Assembly: GCA_026712715.1 (NCBI GenBank)
Contig: JAPOPW010000015.1
Span: 1 to 46,398 of the forward strand
DNA length: 46,398 nt
Direction: 5' to 3'
Origin: Immundisolibacterales bacterium
Lineage (GTDB): Bacteria > Pseudomonadota > Gammaproteobacteria > HK1
The notes under the pieces are model-generated. The model saw only the letters and a list, made by a program, of their open reading frames with translations, was not told the origin of the DNA and searched no databases. Below are positions 1-8,660 of this stretch, in pieces. The position numbers and the translations under genes were made by a program. Position 1 is the stretch's first letter. Each line of letters starts with the position of its first letter.

Positions 1-137
1 CAGCCATCGTGCCCCTGCATTGCGAGGGCCGACGCTGCGATGATTCCGAAACAGTTCTGCTCATCAGTGCCAAGCGCCCGCATCCTTAACCGCCCTGCGC
101 CAACAATCCGGCGCCACGACTTCTGCGGCGCAGACTC

Positions 138-638
138 CTAGCGCTTGTAGAGCCCCATCAGGGTCGCCTTGGCGAGGGTGTTGAAGTTGAGCATGAAGCC
201 CACCACCGCGGCGGAGGTGTCGGCCTCGACGGGAAGGGCGTCGAGCCCGACCGCGTGCAGGGTGAAGAGGTAGCGGTGCGGGTGGTCGCCCTCCGGCGGG
301 CACGGGCCGCCGTATCCCGGCGCGCCGAAGTCGGTTCGGGTCTGGAGCGCCCCGGCCGGCATCGCCCCGTCCCCCGAGCCCGCCCCGAGCGCGAGCGAGG
401 TCACGTCGGCCGGGATGTTGACCGCCACCCAGTGCCAGAACCCGCTTCCCGTCGGTGCGTCGGGATCGAAGCAGGTGAGGGCGTAGCTCTTCGTCCCCTC
501 GGGCGCTCCGCTCCACGACAGTTGCGGCGAGAGGTTTCCGCCCGCACACCCGAATCCGTAGGCTTCGGACAGGACGTGATCGTTGGCGAGGTAGTCGCCG
601 TCGCTGAAGCTCTCGCTGGCGAGAACGAGGTCGGCCAT
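138..638 (-). CDS. PEBP / YbhB-YbcL family protein (Raf kinase inhibitor-like)
   Basis: A 166-residue protein of the phosphatidylethanolamine-binding protein family, bacterial YbhB/YbcL branch. Visible family signatures are DPDAPTGSGFWHWV in the first half and the GYGGPCPPEGDHPHRY loop in the second, which together form the anion-binding pocket; the length matches the 150-180 residues usual for the family. The ATG at 636-638 is chosen because GGAGGA lies about 7 nt upstream; the frame stays open further upstream but that part is arginine- and proline-rich noise. There is no signal peptide. The gene diverges from the Gfo/Idh/MocA gene at 914. The cellular role of bacterial members is poorly defined and I infer none here. 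Family assignment is secure. Confidence 0.93.
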   Translation of the reverse strand: MADLVLASESFSDGDYLANDHVLSEAYGFGCAGGNLSPQLSWSGAPEGTKSYALTCFDPDAPTGSGFWHWVAVNIPADVTSLALGAGSGDGAMPAGALQTRTDFGAPGYGGPCPPEGDHPHRYLFTLHAVGLDALPVEADTSAAVVGFMLNFNTLAKATLMGLYKR

Positions 639-913
639 GGGTGCGGTCCTCCGGGTCGGTTCCAGTCGCGCGCGCAGGGTCGGAGACTGCCGCGGGCTTG
701 TCAACACCCGAGCGACCCGGGCGCGGCCCGGCCCGCCGGCACCGGCGCCTCGAGCCGCGCGCGTGGGCACACGGCAAGGGCGCTCGGAATGGCCCGCGCG
801 CCCGGAACGCGCCGCAGGACCGACCCCGTTTCCGACTGCCGGAGCGATCCGCGCCCGGCGCCTGGGGTACGCTCGGCGACCATCCGCAGCACCCGTGCGA
901 AAGGGAGACCCCA

Positions 914-1900
914 GTGATTCGATTCGCCCTCTTCGGGGCCGGGCGGGCCGGCCGGATCCACGCGGGAAACATCGCCCGCCATCCGCGGGCCGAGCTCGCC
1001 GCCGTCTACGATGTCGTTCGCCCGCTCGCGGAACGCCTGGCGGAACAGCACGGCTCGTGCGCAGTGCCCGATCCGGGCGCTGTGTGGACCGCGGACGCGA
1101 TCGACGCGGTCCTCATCGCGTCCTCGACCGACACCCATGTCGACCTGCTCCGCGCGGCCCTGCGCTCCGGCAAGGCGACCTACTGCGAGAAGCCGATCGA
1201 TTTCGACCTCTCCCGCGCTCGGTCGGTAGTCTCGGAAGCCGCCGGGACCGACGTGCCCGTCGCAGTGGGGTTCAGGCGCCGCTGCCTCCCCGAATACCAG
1301 GAGATCCGCCGGCGAATCGCCGATGGGGAGATCGGGCGAGTCGAGACCGTCCGCCTCGTTTCGCGGGACCACCGTCCGCCGTCGCGCGCCTACGTCGATG
1401 TCTCCGGCGGCTTCCTCCGCGACAAGACCATCCACTACTTCGATCTGATCCCCTGGCTTGTCGGGGAGCGGCCGACCGAGGTCCACGCCGCCGGCTCTTG
1501 CCTCGTCGATCCGATGTTCGCCGACGCGGGAGACATCGATACCGCGATGGTACTTCTCCGGATGCCGAGCGGGGCGCTTTGCCACATCGAGAACGGCCGC
1601 AGGGCGGTCTACGGATTCGACGAGCGGATCGAGGTGTTCGGTGCAAAGGGGATGCTGCAGTCGCGCCCGCCCGCCCTCTCCTCGGTCGCCCGCTTCGCGG
1701 CGTCCGGGGTCAGGTCCGGGCGCTATCCCGATCTCTACGGTGCGGAGAGCTTCGCCGGCCTGCTCGACGCCTTCGTCTCCGCGCTCGAGAGCGAACAGCC
1801 GGTCGAGCCCACCCTGGCCGAGGGTCTCCAGGCCCAGAACATCGCGGAGGCGGCAGTGGAGTCGCTGCGCGGCAACCGCCCGGTCACGATCGCGTACTGA
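914..1900 (+). CDS. Gfo/Idh/MocA oxidoreductase, inositol 2-dehydrogenase-like
   Basis: A 328-residue NAD(P)-dependent dehydrogenase. The Rossmann motif GAGRAGRIH sits at residues 8-16, the catalytic lysine lies in YCEKPID, and the C-terminal domain has the GGFLRDKTIHYFDL stretch with the conserved Asp and His of the active site. This combination is typical of IolG (myo-inositol to scyllo-inosose), though related sugar dehydrogenases look alike. The start is GTG at 914 with AAGGGAG about 7 nt upstream; the frame is open upstream but the protein homology begins at this GTG. It stands alone on the plus strand between two minus-strand genes, with no iol genes beside it, so the substrate is inferred from the family only. 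Confidence 0.9.
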   Translation: MIRFALFGAGRAGRIHAGNIARHPRAELAAVYDVVRPLAERLAEQHGSCAVPDPGAVWTADAIDAVLIASSTDTHVDLLRAALRSGKATYCEKPIDFDLSRARSVVSEAAGTDVPVAVGFRRRCLPEYQEIRRRIADGEIGRVETVRLVSRDHRPPSRAYVDVSGGFLRDKTIHYFDLIPWLVGERPTEVHAAGSCLVDPMFADAGDIDTAMVLLRMPSGALCHIENGRRAVYGFDERIEVFGAKGMLQSRPPALSSVARFAASGVRSGRYPDLYGAESFAGLLDAFVSALESEQPVEPTLAEGLQAQNIAEAAVESLRGNRPVTIAY

Positions 1901-2004
1901 GGCTCGTGCGGCGTCCGCGGCCTCCCTTTCCCGCGGGCGGGGTCTCGGTCTGATGCCAGTGGGCGGGAATGAGTGCCGAGAGGCGGACGATGCACGGGCG
2001 CGGC

Positions 2005-2997
2005 TCAGCCGGCGGCCCGCGCCGCGCGCAGCCGCGCGAAGACGTTGGCGACGCGCCAAACCGTCTCGGCCGGGGCGAACCACCCGCGGCAATGGATCTC
2101 GTCCGGGGTCACGTCGTGGTGGTAGTGCCCGCCCATCGTGTCGTCGCCGGGGTGATAGAAGTGGGTGTGCTCGCTCGAGGGGCGAAGGTCCAGCGCGCCG
2201 CCGGTGGGATCTCCGGTCCAGAGCACCGAGAAGCAGAGGAGCCCAGGGCCCACCGGCTCGAAGAAGCGCAGGAAGTCGGCGACGATCCGCTCCTGCTCCA
2301 CGTCGTAGTACCCGTGATCGATGCAGTCGTAGTCGGGGACCACGTGGGAGCGGATCCCGCCGCTCTCGACCCGGAACACGCCGCCGAGCCCGATTTCGCG
2401 GCCGTCCCCTCCGGCGAGCGGCGCAATCGCATCGCGCATCGCGAGCGGCAGCGAGCCCTCGTCGCCGGTGCGGCAGGAAACGTCCACTTCCAGTACCGGC
2501 CCCGGTTCCCCGCGCGAGACGTACAGGTTCGCGAGTCCGGCGAAGGTCCCCGACGGGTAGGCTTCCACGCGGCACCGCCCCGCGTCGTCGACGCGGGCGG
2601 ACCGCGATGCCGGAACGGCGCCGATGGCATGGTTGGCGATCACCTCGCCGCAGTGGCCGCCGAGGGTCGTCGGGCAGGCCATCCCTGCCCCCAGCAGCTG
2701 GGGGCCGGGGAGGGCGGCGCGGCGCAGGATGTCCCCGGTGTCGAAGCGCACGTCCCGGTAGCGTGGGTTGTGAGCGTAGGGCTCGCCGCCGATCTCGACG
2801 ATGCATGGCGCCCCTCCGAGACCCTCCCACGCACAGCCGAGCCGGCGCAGATCGGGGCATCGCTTCACCTGGACGCCGACGCGGCGATAGTTTCCTGACA
2901 GTCCGTCGGCAAGCGCGTCGCGAAGCACCCCCAGAGGAGGGCTCCAGAGTGCCGCGCTCGCGGCGTCCATCATCTCCGGCATCGAGGGTTCGGGCAT
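2005..2997 (-). CDS. DUF1907 protein, homologue of the human ester hydrolase C11orf54
   Basis: A 330-residue protein resembling human C11orf54 (PTD012), a zinc protein with esterase activity on model substrates. The diagnostic block is near the C-terminus: EHTHFYH followed by GGHYHHDVTPD, giving the His-x-His ... His zinc site at about H277, H279 and H291, then the conserved GWFAPAE segment. Length matches the family (about 315 residues in human). The ATG at 2995-2997 is preceded by GAAGAGGAA. There is no signal peptide, so it should be cytosolic. It converges on the gene ending at 1900 and diverges from the CMD gene at 3213. The physiological substrate is unknown in any organism as far as I can state. 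Confidence 0.88.
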   Translation of the reverse strand: MPEPSMPEMMDAASAALWSPPLGVLRDALADGLSGNYRRVGVQVKRCPDLRRLGCAWEGLGGAPCIVEIGGEPYAHNPRYRDVRFDTGDILRRAALPGPQLLGAGMACPTTLGGHCGEVIANHAIGAVPASRSARVDDAGRCRVEAYPSGTFAGLANLYVSRGEPGPVLEVDVSCRTGDEGSLPLAMRDAIAPLAGGDGREIGLGGVFRVESGGIRSHVVPDYDCIDHGYYDVEQERIVADFLRFFEPVGPGLLCFSVLWTGDPTGGALDLRPSSEHTHFYHPGDDTMGGHYHHDVTPDEIHCRGWFAPAETVWRVANVFARLRAARAAG

Positions 2998-3212
2998 GGT
3001 TTCCTCTTCGGGCGAAGTATGATCGGCACGGTGCCGGGGTCCACCGACCGGACCGCGCGCGTACCGCGAACGGTCGCGATTCGCCCCCACCGCGGTGGCG
3101 CGACCCGATTGTGGCACAGCCTCCCGCCCGGGCCGGAACGCGCGCTGCGTCAACCAGGAGTCCGTCGCCGGCGGAACGAGGCACCGTCCCACCCACGAAC
3201 AGGAGCGAGAGC

Positions 3213-3575
3213 ATGGCGGAATCGGAGCGTTACCAGGCCGGGATCGAGGTCATGGAGAAGCTCTTCGGGCGCACGCCGAAGCAGGGGACCATGCCGGACG
3301 GGATGTTCCGGACCACGGTGGAGAACCTCTTCGGAGACATATGGACCCGGCCCGGGCTCGCCCTCGAGGAGCGGTCGATGATCACTCTGACCGCGCTCAC
3401 CGTCCTCGGGCGCGAGAACGAGCTCAAGATCCACCTCTTCGGCGCGAAGAACCTCGGCATCCCGAGGGAGAAGCTCGAGGAGATGATGATCCACCTTGCG
3501 CACTACGGCGGCTGGCCGGTGGCCGTGTCCGCCCTTCGCATCATCGAGCAGGTATACAACCGGCCGCCGAAGTAG
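3213..3575 (+). CDS. carboxymuconolactone decarboxylase (CMD) family protein
   Basis: A 120-residue alpha-helical protein of the CMD superfamily. The signature stretch is GDIWTRPGL, then ERSMITLTALTVLGRENEL, then HLAHYGGWPVAVSALR, as in the gamma-carboxymuconolactone decarboxylase subfamily (PcaC-like). There is no CxxC, so it is not an AhpD-type peroxidase. The start ATG at 3213 has AGGAG 8 nt upstream; the frame extends far upstream only as a shadow of other genes. A metal-dependent amidohydrolase starts 116 nt downstream in the same direction, suggesting a two-gene unit for aromatic or cyclic-acid breakdown; that pathway assignment is inference. True PcaC would normally sit among other pca genes, none of which is present. 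Confidence 0.9.
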   Translation: MAESERYQAGIEVMEKLFGRTPKQGTMPDGMFRTTVENLFGDIWTRPGLALEERSMITLTALTVLGRENELKIHLFGAKNLGIPREKLEEMMIHLAHYGGWPVAVSALRIIEQVYNRPPK

Positions 3576-3691
3576 GTTCGGGGGGAGGTGGCGACCCGCG
3601 CCGTGCAGCACGAACGGCGGTTCGCCCCCGGACGAGATAGGCGCTAACATTCGGGCGAAGTTCGATTTACGGGTATGTGGAGACATCGCAC

Positions 3692-4870
3692 ATGGAATAT
3701 CGACGGATATCGGCCGACTGCCATATCGACCTTTGCTGGATGCCGCCGGAGCTCTTCGTCTCCGAGGCGAGGGCCGGGTTCCGGGACCGCATGCCCTATG
3801 TGACCGACGGTCCGGACGGCCCCTACTGGACCAGCCGCAACGGGGTCTCCTTCGGGCTCAAGAACGGAGTGGGACCGTCCGGACAGAAGTACGTCGCGGG
3901 CCAGCACTACCGAGCCGACAAGATGGCCGAGACCGGCCTTTACGACGACGGCCGGCAGGACGTCCGGCGCGTCTCCGACCCGCACCTTCGCATCCGTGAC
4001 ATGGAGCGCGACGGGGTCGATGCGGAGGTCATCTACGGCATTCTCGGGGCAGCGACCCGGCTTCGCGATCACGAAGCGGCGAACGAGATGTTCCGAATCT
4101 ACAACGACTGGCTCGCGGACTTCTGCCGCCACTACCCCGACCGGCACATCGGACTCGCCTCCCTGCCCTATGGCGACATCGACGCCGCGGTCGCGGAGCT
4201 CGGGCGGGTCGCGAAGATGGGGATCCGGGGTGTCGAGCTGTCGTGCTCCTGGGACATGGAACCGATGTGGCACCCCTGCTGGGAGCCGCTCTGGCGGGCC
4301 GTCGAGGAGGCCGACCTGCCGCTGCACTTCCACACGTTCCCCGCGATCGACCCCAATCTCCTTCAGAACGCGCCGAAGGAAGCGCGCCGGCCCGCGTTCT
4401 TCACCGTGGTGTCGGGCTTTCAGATGAACCTCGTCAACATCCTCGCGGCCATCATCGGGGCGGGGGTGCTCGAGCGCTATCCAGGCGTGCGGGTCGCGTT
4501 CGGGGAGAGCGGGATCGGCTGGATCCCCTATGCCCTGGACCGCATGGACTTCGAGTGGGAGGACCGCTTCCACGACCTCGGACTCACCATGAAGCCGAGC
4601 GACTACTGGCGGCGGCAGTGCCGGGCGACGTTCCAGTTCGACCGGATCGGGGCGGGGCTGGTCGACGAGATGGGGCTCGAGTCCCTCATGTGGGGTTCGG
4701 ACTACCCGCACGGCGACGGGGTGTGGCCGGAGTCGGACCGCTATATCGCGGAGCAGTTCGCGCACCTTTCGCAGGAACAGGTGTACCGGCTGACCTGCGC
4801 GAACGCGCACGCGTTCTACCGGCTCCCGGGCACCGCCGCTTCGTCCGCGCTCCCGGAGGCGGCCGACTGA
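3692..4870 (+). CDS. amidohydrolase family protein (ACMSD / amidohydrolase 2 type)
   Basis: A 392-residue TIM-barrel metallohydrolase of the amidohydrolase-2 family, which includes aminocarboxymuconate semialdehyde decarboxylase and related decarboxylases. Visible motifs are SADCHIDL near the N-terminus (metal ligands at the end of strand 1), LPLHFHTFPAID (metal histidines), GESGIGWIPYALDRMD, and MWGSDYPHGDGVWP with the catalytic Asp. The ATG at 3692 is preferred because GGAG lies 9 nt upstream; an in-frame GTG at 3677 would add five residues. It follows the CMD-family gene on the same strand. A decarboxylase or lactone/amide hydrolase acting on a ring-cleavage product is plausible but not shown by the sequence. 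Confidence 0.9.
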   Translation: MEYRRISADCHIDLCWMPPELFVSEARAGFRDRMPYVTDGPDGPYWTSRNGVSFGLKNGVGPSGQKYVAGQHYRADKMAETGLYDDGRQDVRRVSDPHLRIRDMERDGVDAEVIYGILGAATRLRDHEAANEMFRIYNDWLADFCRHYPDRHIGLASLPYGDIDAAVAELGRVAKMGIRGVELSCSWDMEPMWHPCWEPLWRAVEEADLPLHFHTFPAIDPNLLQNAPKEARRPAFFTVVSGFQMNLVNILAAIIGAGVLERYPGVRVAFGESGIGWIPYALDRMDFEWEDRFHDLGLTMKPSDYWRRQCRATFQFDRIGAGLVDEMGLESLMWGSDYPHGDGVWPESDRYIAEQFAHLSQEQVYRLTCANAHAFYRLPGTAASSALPEAAD

Positions 4871-4919
4871 CCAAGACGACACGCAATGCCGGATCTCGGA
4901 GGGCCGACCCTCCTGCCGC

Positions 4920-5411
4920 TCAGCCGGCGGTCCGCGCCATGTGATAGCGCCCCGACGCGACTCCCTCCGGCAGGGCCACGGGGGTCGCGGCGGGGAGCGT
5001 CATCTGCTGGTCGCTCACGACCAGTGCGCCCGGCGCGAGCAGGGGGGCAAGGAGTGGGGAGAGCCGCGCCGCGAGCCGGCGGTTGTCCTCCGTTACCCCG
5101 GAGCCGATGTCCGCGTGGACGAGGGCGACCGCCCCGGCGAAGCGCGCCGTGACCGCGGGCAGCCGTTCCAGCACGTCCCCGAGAAAGAGGTGCGCATCGT
5201 CCGGGATGCAGCTCGGGTGGGCGGAGATCTTCCTCTCGAACACGAAGATCCCGCGGTCCGGAAACTGCTCGCGGAGGTGGTCGTAGGTCCGCCCGTTGCC
5301 GAGCCCGAGCTCGAATACGTGGCCCGGGGTTCCGGCGAGCAGATCGCGGGCGAGATCGAGGCAGGCACGCTGGGCCATGAGGCGCCGGATGGCGCTGTCG
5401 AGTCGGCTCAT
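4920..5411 (-). CDS. class I SAM-dependent methyltransferase (Methyltransf_17-like)
   Basis: A 163-residue small methyltransferase. The SAM-binding motif I is HVFELGLGNG at residues 31-40, followed by an acidic strand end (IFVFERKI), then HADIGSG and the strand ALVVSDQQM. It resembles the PF12692 family, compact proteins of about 160 residues whose substrate is not known. Its ATG overlaps the trpC stop codon as ATGA (5408-5411), so it is translationally coupled to trpC and probably the last gene of the rpe-trpD-trpC unit. Its stop at 4920 converges on the amidohydrolase gene. Whether it works on a tryptophan-pathway compound or is just carried in the operon cannot be told. Confidence 0.82.
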   Translation of the reverse strand: MSRLDSAIRRLMAQRACLDLARDLLAGTPGHVFELGLGNGRTYDHLREQFPDRGIFVFERKISAHPSCIPDDAHLFLGDVLERLPAVTARFAGAVALVHADIGSGVTEDNRRLAARLSPLLAPLLAPGALVVSDQQMTLPAATPVALPEGVASGRYHMARTAG

Positions 5412-6283
5412 CGCGGTGTCTCCTCGACGGGTGTACCGTAGTGACCGGGTGCGGCCCCGTCTCCGTCGTTGGCCTCGCCCTGCGCGAACAGCGCCGCGAG
5501 CCGCGCGCCGGGGTCCGGGGCGCTCATGAACGCTTCCCCCACCAGGAAGGCGTGGACGCCTTGGGCGCGCAGCCGGGCCACGTCTTCGTGCGTGGCGATC
5601 CCGCTCTCGGTCACCGTCAACCGGTCCGGCGGGATCGGGGGCGCCAGCCGCTCGGTCGTCTCGAGGCGTGTCTCGAAGGTGTGAAGGTCGCGGTTGTTGA
5701 TGCCGATGACGGGGGCGGGGATCCGGAGCGCGCGCTCGAGCTCCGCTTCGTCGTGCACCTCGACAAGGGTGTCGAGCCCGAGCTCGGCGGCAAGCGCGGC
5801 GAGGTCGCGGAGCGCCGTGTCCTCGAGGGCGGCCACGATGAGGAGCGCGCAGTCCGCCCCCATCGCACGCGTCTCGTGAAGCTGCCACGGATCGACGAGG
5901 AAGTCCTTGCGCAGCACCGGGAGCCGGGTGGCCGCGCGGGCGGACCGGAGGTGCTCGGGAGCGCCCTGGAAGAAGTCGCGATCCGTCAGCACCGAGAGGG
6001 CGGCCGCACCGCCGCGCTCGTACCCGGCCGCGATGCGGGGGGGGTCGAAGTCGCGTCGGATGATTCCCCGGCTCGGGGAAGCCCGCTTGATCTCCGCGAT
6101 CACCGCCGCCCGGCCCGCACCGGTCCTCGCCTCGAGCGCTTTCCGGAAGCCGCGCGGGGGCGGAGCATCCGCGGCGCGGCGGCGCATTTCCGCGAGCGGG
6201 GTCGTCCTCGCGCCTTCGGCGACTTCCTCGCGCTTGCGCTCGAGGATGCGGGCGAGGATGTCCGGAATGCCGCGGCCGTTCAC
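5408..6283 (-). CDS. trpC: indole-3-glycerol phosphate synthase
   Basis: A 291-residue monofunctional TrpC that closes 1-(2-carboxyphenylamino)-deoxyribulose-5-phosphate to indole-3-glycerol phosphate in tryptophan synthesis. Family landmarks in order: AVIAEIKRASPSRG (catalytic Lys and phosphate pocket), LTDRDFFQG, LRKDFLVDPWQ, ADCALLIVA, GINNRDLHTFE and TVTESGI. The start is GTG at 6281-6283 with GGAAGAG about 10 nt upstream; homology begins just after it. About 20 C-terminal residues beyond the barrel (Asp/Gly-rich) are extra. It lies 179 nt downstream of trpD and overlaps the following methyltransferase by 4 nt. No PRAI (TrpF) domain is fused. Confidence 0.96.
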   Translation of the reverse strand: MNGRGIPDILARILERKREEVAEGARTTPLAEMRRRAADAPPPRGFRKALEARTGAGRAAVIAEIKRASPSRGIIRRDFDPPRIAAGYERGGAAALSVLTDRDFFQGAPEHLRSARAATRLPVLRKDFLVDPWQLHETRAMGADCALLIVAALEDTALRDLAALAAELGLDTLVEVHDEAELERALRIPAPVIGINNRDLHTFETRLETTERLAPPIPPDRLTVTESGIATHEDVARLRAQGVHAFLVGEAFMSAPDPGARLAALFAQGEANDGDGAAPGHYGTPVEETPR

Positions 6284-6462
6284 GTCGTGCGGGCTCTTCC
6301 GGGACACTGGGGAACCGCAACGGGCCGAACGCCTGCCGGCCGTCCGCTCCGGCGCCCGTCCGCCACGCGCGAACGACGGCCCGCCGCAGTGGGCTGTCCG
6401 GGAATCGGGGCCGGTGTACGGGAGCGCATGGGGGTGGGGGTTCGGCCGGAGGAAGGCCGGGG

Positions 6463-7503
6463 TCAGGACCGGTCCGCGAGGGCGTTCGAGACCTCGACGA
6501 GAGAAGCAAGAGCCGCCCGTGCCGCGCCGCTCTTCACCGCCTCGCGCGCGGCTTCGACTCCGGCCCCCAGGCTCGCGGCCGAGCCCGAGACGTGGATGGC
6601 CGCCCCCGCATTGAGAAGGGCGATGTCCCGGGGTGGGCCGGGACGGTCGTCGAGCACCTCGCGCATCATCGCCGCGCTCGCTTCCGGGCCGTCGACCCGC
6701 AGTGAGTCCATCTGCGCCGGGGAGCCGGCGCGCTCGAGGCCGAGCTCCTCCGGAGCCACCTCGTACTCGCGCACTTCGCCGTCCTTGAGCTCCGCGATGA
6801 GGGTCGGCGCGCCGACGCTGATCTCGTCGAGGCCGTCCCGGGAGTGGTAGACGAGGACGTGCCGGCTGCCGAGCGCGTGGAGCACCCGGGCGATTCGTCC
6901 GGTCCACTCGGGCGCGAACACCCCGAGCGCCTGGTTCGGGGCGCCGGCCGGATTGGTGAGTGGCCCAAGCAGGTTGAAGATGGTGCGGGCGCCCATCTCG
7001 CGCCGGGGTCCCACCGCGTAGCGCATGGCGCTGTGGTGGTGAGGGGCGAACATGAAGCCGAACCCGGTGCGGGCGATGCACTCCGCCACCTGCGCCGGGG
7101 TGAGGTCGATGTTGACCCCGGCGCTCTGGAGCACGTCGGCGCTGCCTGAGCGGCTCGACCCCGCCCGGTTGCCGTGCTTCGCGATCCGCACGCCGGCCCC
7201 GGCCGCGACGAGAGCCGCGGTCGTCGAGATGTTGAAGGTGCCCGACACGTCGCCGCCGGTGCCCGCCGTGTCGACCAGCCCCTGCGGCTCCACCGGCACG
7301 CTCGCCGCGAGGCTCCGCATGACCCGGGCGGCGGCGGCGATCTCCTCGACCGTTTCCCCCTTCATGCGAAGTCCGATGAGAAAGCCTCCGATCTGCGATT
7401 CCGTGGCTTCCCCGGTCATGATTGTCCGCATGACCGCGGTCATGGAATCGCCATCGAGGTCGCGGCCCTCCGCCACCGTCCGAATGGCCGTCTGCATGTC
7501 CAT
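6463..7503 (-). CDS. trpD: anthranilate phosphoribosyltransferase
   Basis: A 346-residue TrpD that joins anthranilate to PRPP. The glycine-rich PRPP loop VDTAGTGGD is at residues 77-85, NISTT at 91-95, the KHGNRAGSSRSGSAD loop at 109-123, and further motifs GFGFMFAPHHHSAMR and FNLLGPLTNPAG follow; all are intact. The ATG at 7503 is preceded by GGAAGGAG at a 9-nt spacing, better than the in-frame ATG two codons later. It is monofunctional: no glutamine amidotransferase (TrpG) domain is fused and trpE/trpG are not in the window. It starts 28 nt after the end of rpe, so the two are probably cotranscribed. Confidence 0.97.
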   Translation of the reverse strand: MDMQTAIRTVAEGRDLDGDSMTAVMRTIMTGEATESQIGGFLIGLRMKGETVEEIAAAARVMRSLAASVPVEPQGLVDTAGTGGDVSGTFNISTTAALVAAGAGVRIAKHGNRAGSSRSGSADVLQSAGVNIDLTPAQVAECIARTGFGFMFAPHHHSAMRYAVGPRREMGARTIFNLLGPLTNPAGAPNQALGVFAPEWTGRIARVLHALGSRHVLVYHSRDGLDEISVGAPTLIAELKDGEVREYEVAPEELGLERAGSPAQMDSLRVDGPEASAAMMREVLDDRPGPPRDIALLNAGAAIHVSGSAASLGAGVEAAREAVKSGAARAALASLVEVSNALADRS

Positions 7504-7531
7504 CGCCGAATGCTCCTTCCCCGTGCTCGTC

Positions 7532-8314
7532 TCAGGCGCCGGGAGCGGGCGGCCGCCGTGCCGACGCCGTGGTCTCCGCCGCTCCGCGGGCGGCCTCCGC
7601 GGCCGCCCGCATGGACGCGATCGTACCGGGGTAGTCGCCCGAACCGAAGACCGCCGAGCCCGCGACGAACGTGTCCGCGCCGGCGGCCGCGATCGCCGCG
7701 ATGTTGTCGACCTTCACGCCGCCGTCGACCTCCAGCCGGATCGGCGCTCCGCCCGATCCCTCGTGGCGGGCCAGGATCGCGCGGATCGCGCGGAGCTTCG
7801 CCATCGTTCCGGGGATGAACGACTGGCCGCCGAAGCCCGGGTTGACGGACATGACGAGCACGAGATCCAGCCGATCGAGGGTCCAGTCGAGCCAGTCGAG
7901 GGGGGGGGCGGGGCTCAGCGCGAGCCCCGCCCGGCAGCCAAGGTCACGAATGAGGCCGAGCGAGCGGTCGAGGTGGTCCGTCCCCTCCGGGTGGATGGAG
8001 ATCCATGCGGCGCCCGCGTCCGCGAACTCGCGGATCAGGCGGTCCACCGGACGCGCCATGAGGTGCACGTCGATGGGGATCGGGCCGGCCGCCCCGGCCA
8101 GGGCCTCGCACACCATCGGCCCGAAAGTGAGGTTCGGAACGAAGTGGTTGTCCATGACGTCGAAGTGGATGAGGTCCGCGCCCGCCCCGACGACCGCCTC
8201 CACCTCCGCGCCGAGGCGCGCGAAGTCGGCGGAGAGGAGGGAGGGCGCAATCCACGCCGGGAGCGCGGCCGGAGCGGCTCCCGGGATGCGTGCGACTGGT
8301 GTCTGCTCCGACAC
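7532..8314 (-). CDS. rpe: ribulose-phosphate 3-epimerase
   Basis: The enzyme interconverts ribulose-5-phosphate and xylulose-5-phosphate. It has [37 protein letters not shown], a VNPGFGGQ phosphate loop, LEVDGGV and GSAVFG, so both catalytic Asp residues and the metal-binding His residues are present. The start is uncertain: no codon has a clear ribosome-binding site. GTG at 8312-8314 gives 260 residues with about 20 before the conserved core, against about 225 in most homologues; a GTG at 8339-8341 is the alternative. A proline/alanine-rich C-terminal tail also adds length. In many gammaproteobacteria rpe is followed by gph, trpE, trpG, trpD and trpC; here trpD follows directly. Confidence 0.94.
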   Translation of the reverse strand: MSEQTPVARIPGAAPAALPAWIAPSLLSADFARLGAEVEAVVGAGADLIHFDVMDNHFVPNLTFGPMVCEALAGAAGPIPIDVHLMARPVDRLIREFADAGAAWISIHPEGTDHLDRSLGLIRDLGCRAGLALSPAPPLDWLDWTLDRLDLVLVMSVNPGFGGQSFIPGTMAKLRAIRAILARHEGSGGAPIRLEVDGGVKVDNIAAIAAAGADTFVAGSAVFGSGDYPGTIASMRAAAEAARGAAETTASARRPPAPGA

Positions 8315-8660
8315 GGGACCGGCCGCCGGTCGCGGTGTCACACCGGATGCACGCGAACCGCGATCCCGGCCGTCGCGCGGCGCGCGAGCGACCGGGCCCG
8401 GCGGGCCCGCTCCATCCGTTTCCGGAGGGTGATGTGCTGGTCGAAGAGGGGGCGCCGCATGGCGTTCTCGACCCTCACCGGCGCGTCCGGAGGCAAGGGT
8501 TGAGCGGCGGGTGTCCGGCCCCGCGACTGCGGTGCGGAAGCGGACGCGGGAGCGGGTAGCGAAGCCATGCAACGAGTATACAGGGCGCCGCCGGATCGAT
8601 GGCCGGGCCGGACGGTCCGCAGTCCGGGTTATGGTGGCGCCGTCGAAAGGGAGCGGATGC

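Noticed and set aside
1..137. Left-edge segment, checked for a partial gene
   Set aside because: Frames there are short and without homology; no RNA or repeat was recognised.
701..3214. An 837-residue open frame on the minus strand, and similar ones at 19605-22193 (862 residues) and 24861-27248 (795 residues)
   Set aside because: They lie antisense to genes with clear family motifs, are rich in Arg, Pro, Ala and Gly, and show no motif of their own. Long stop-free antisense frames are expected in very GC-rich coding DNA.
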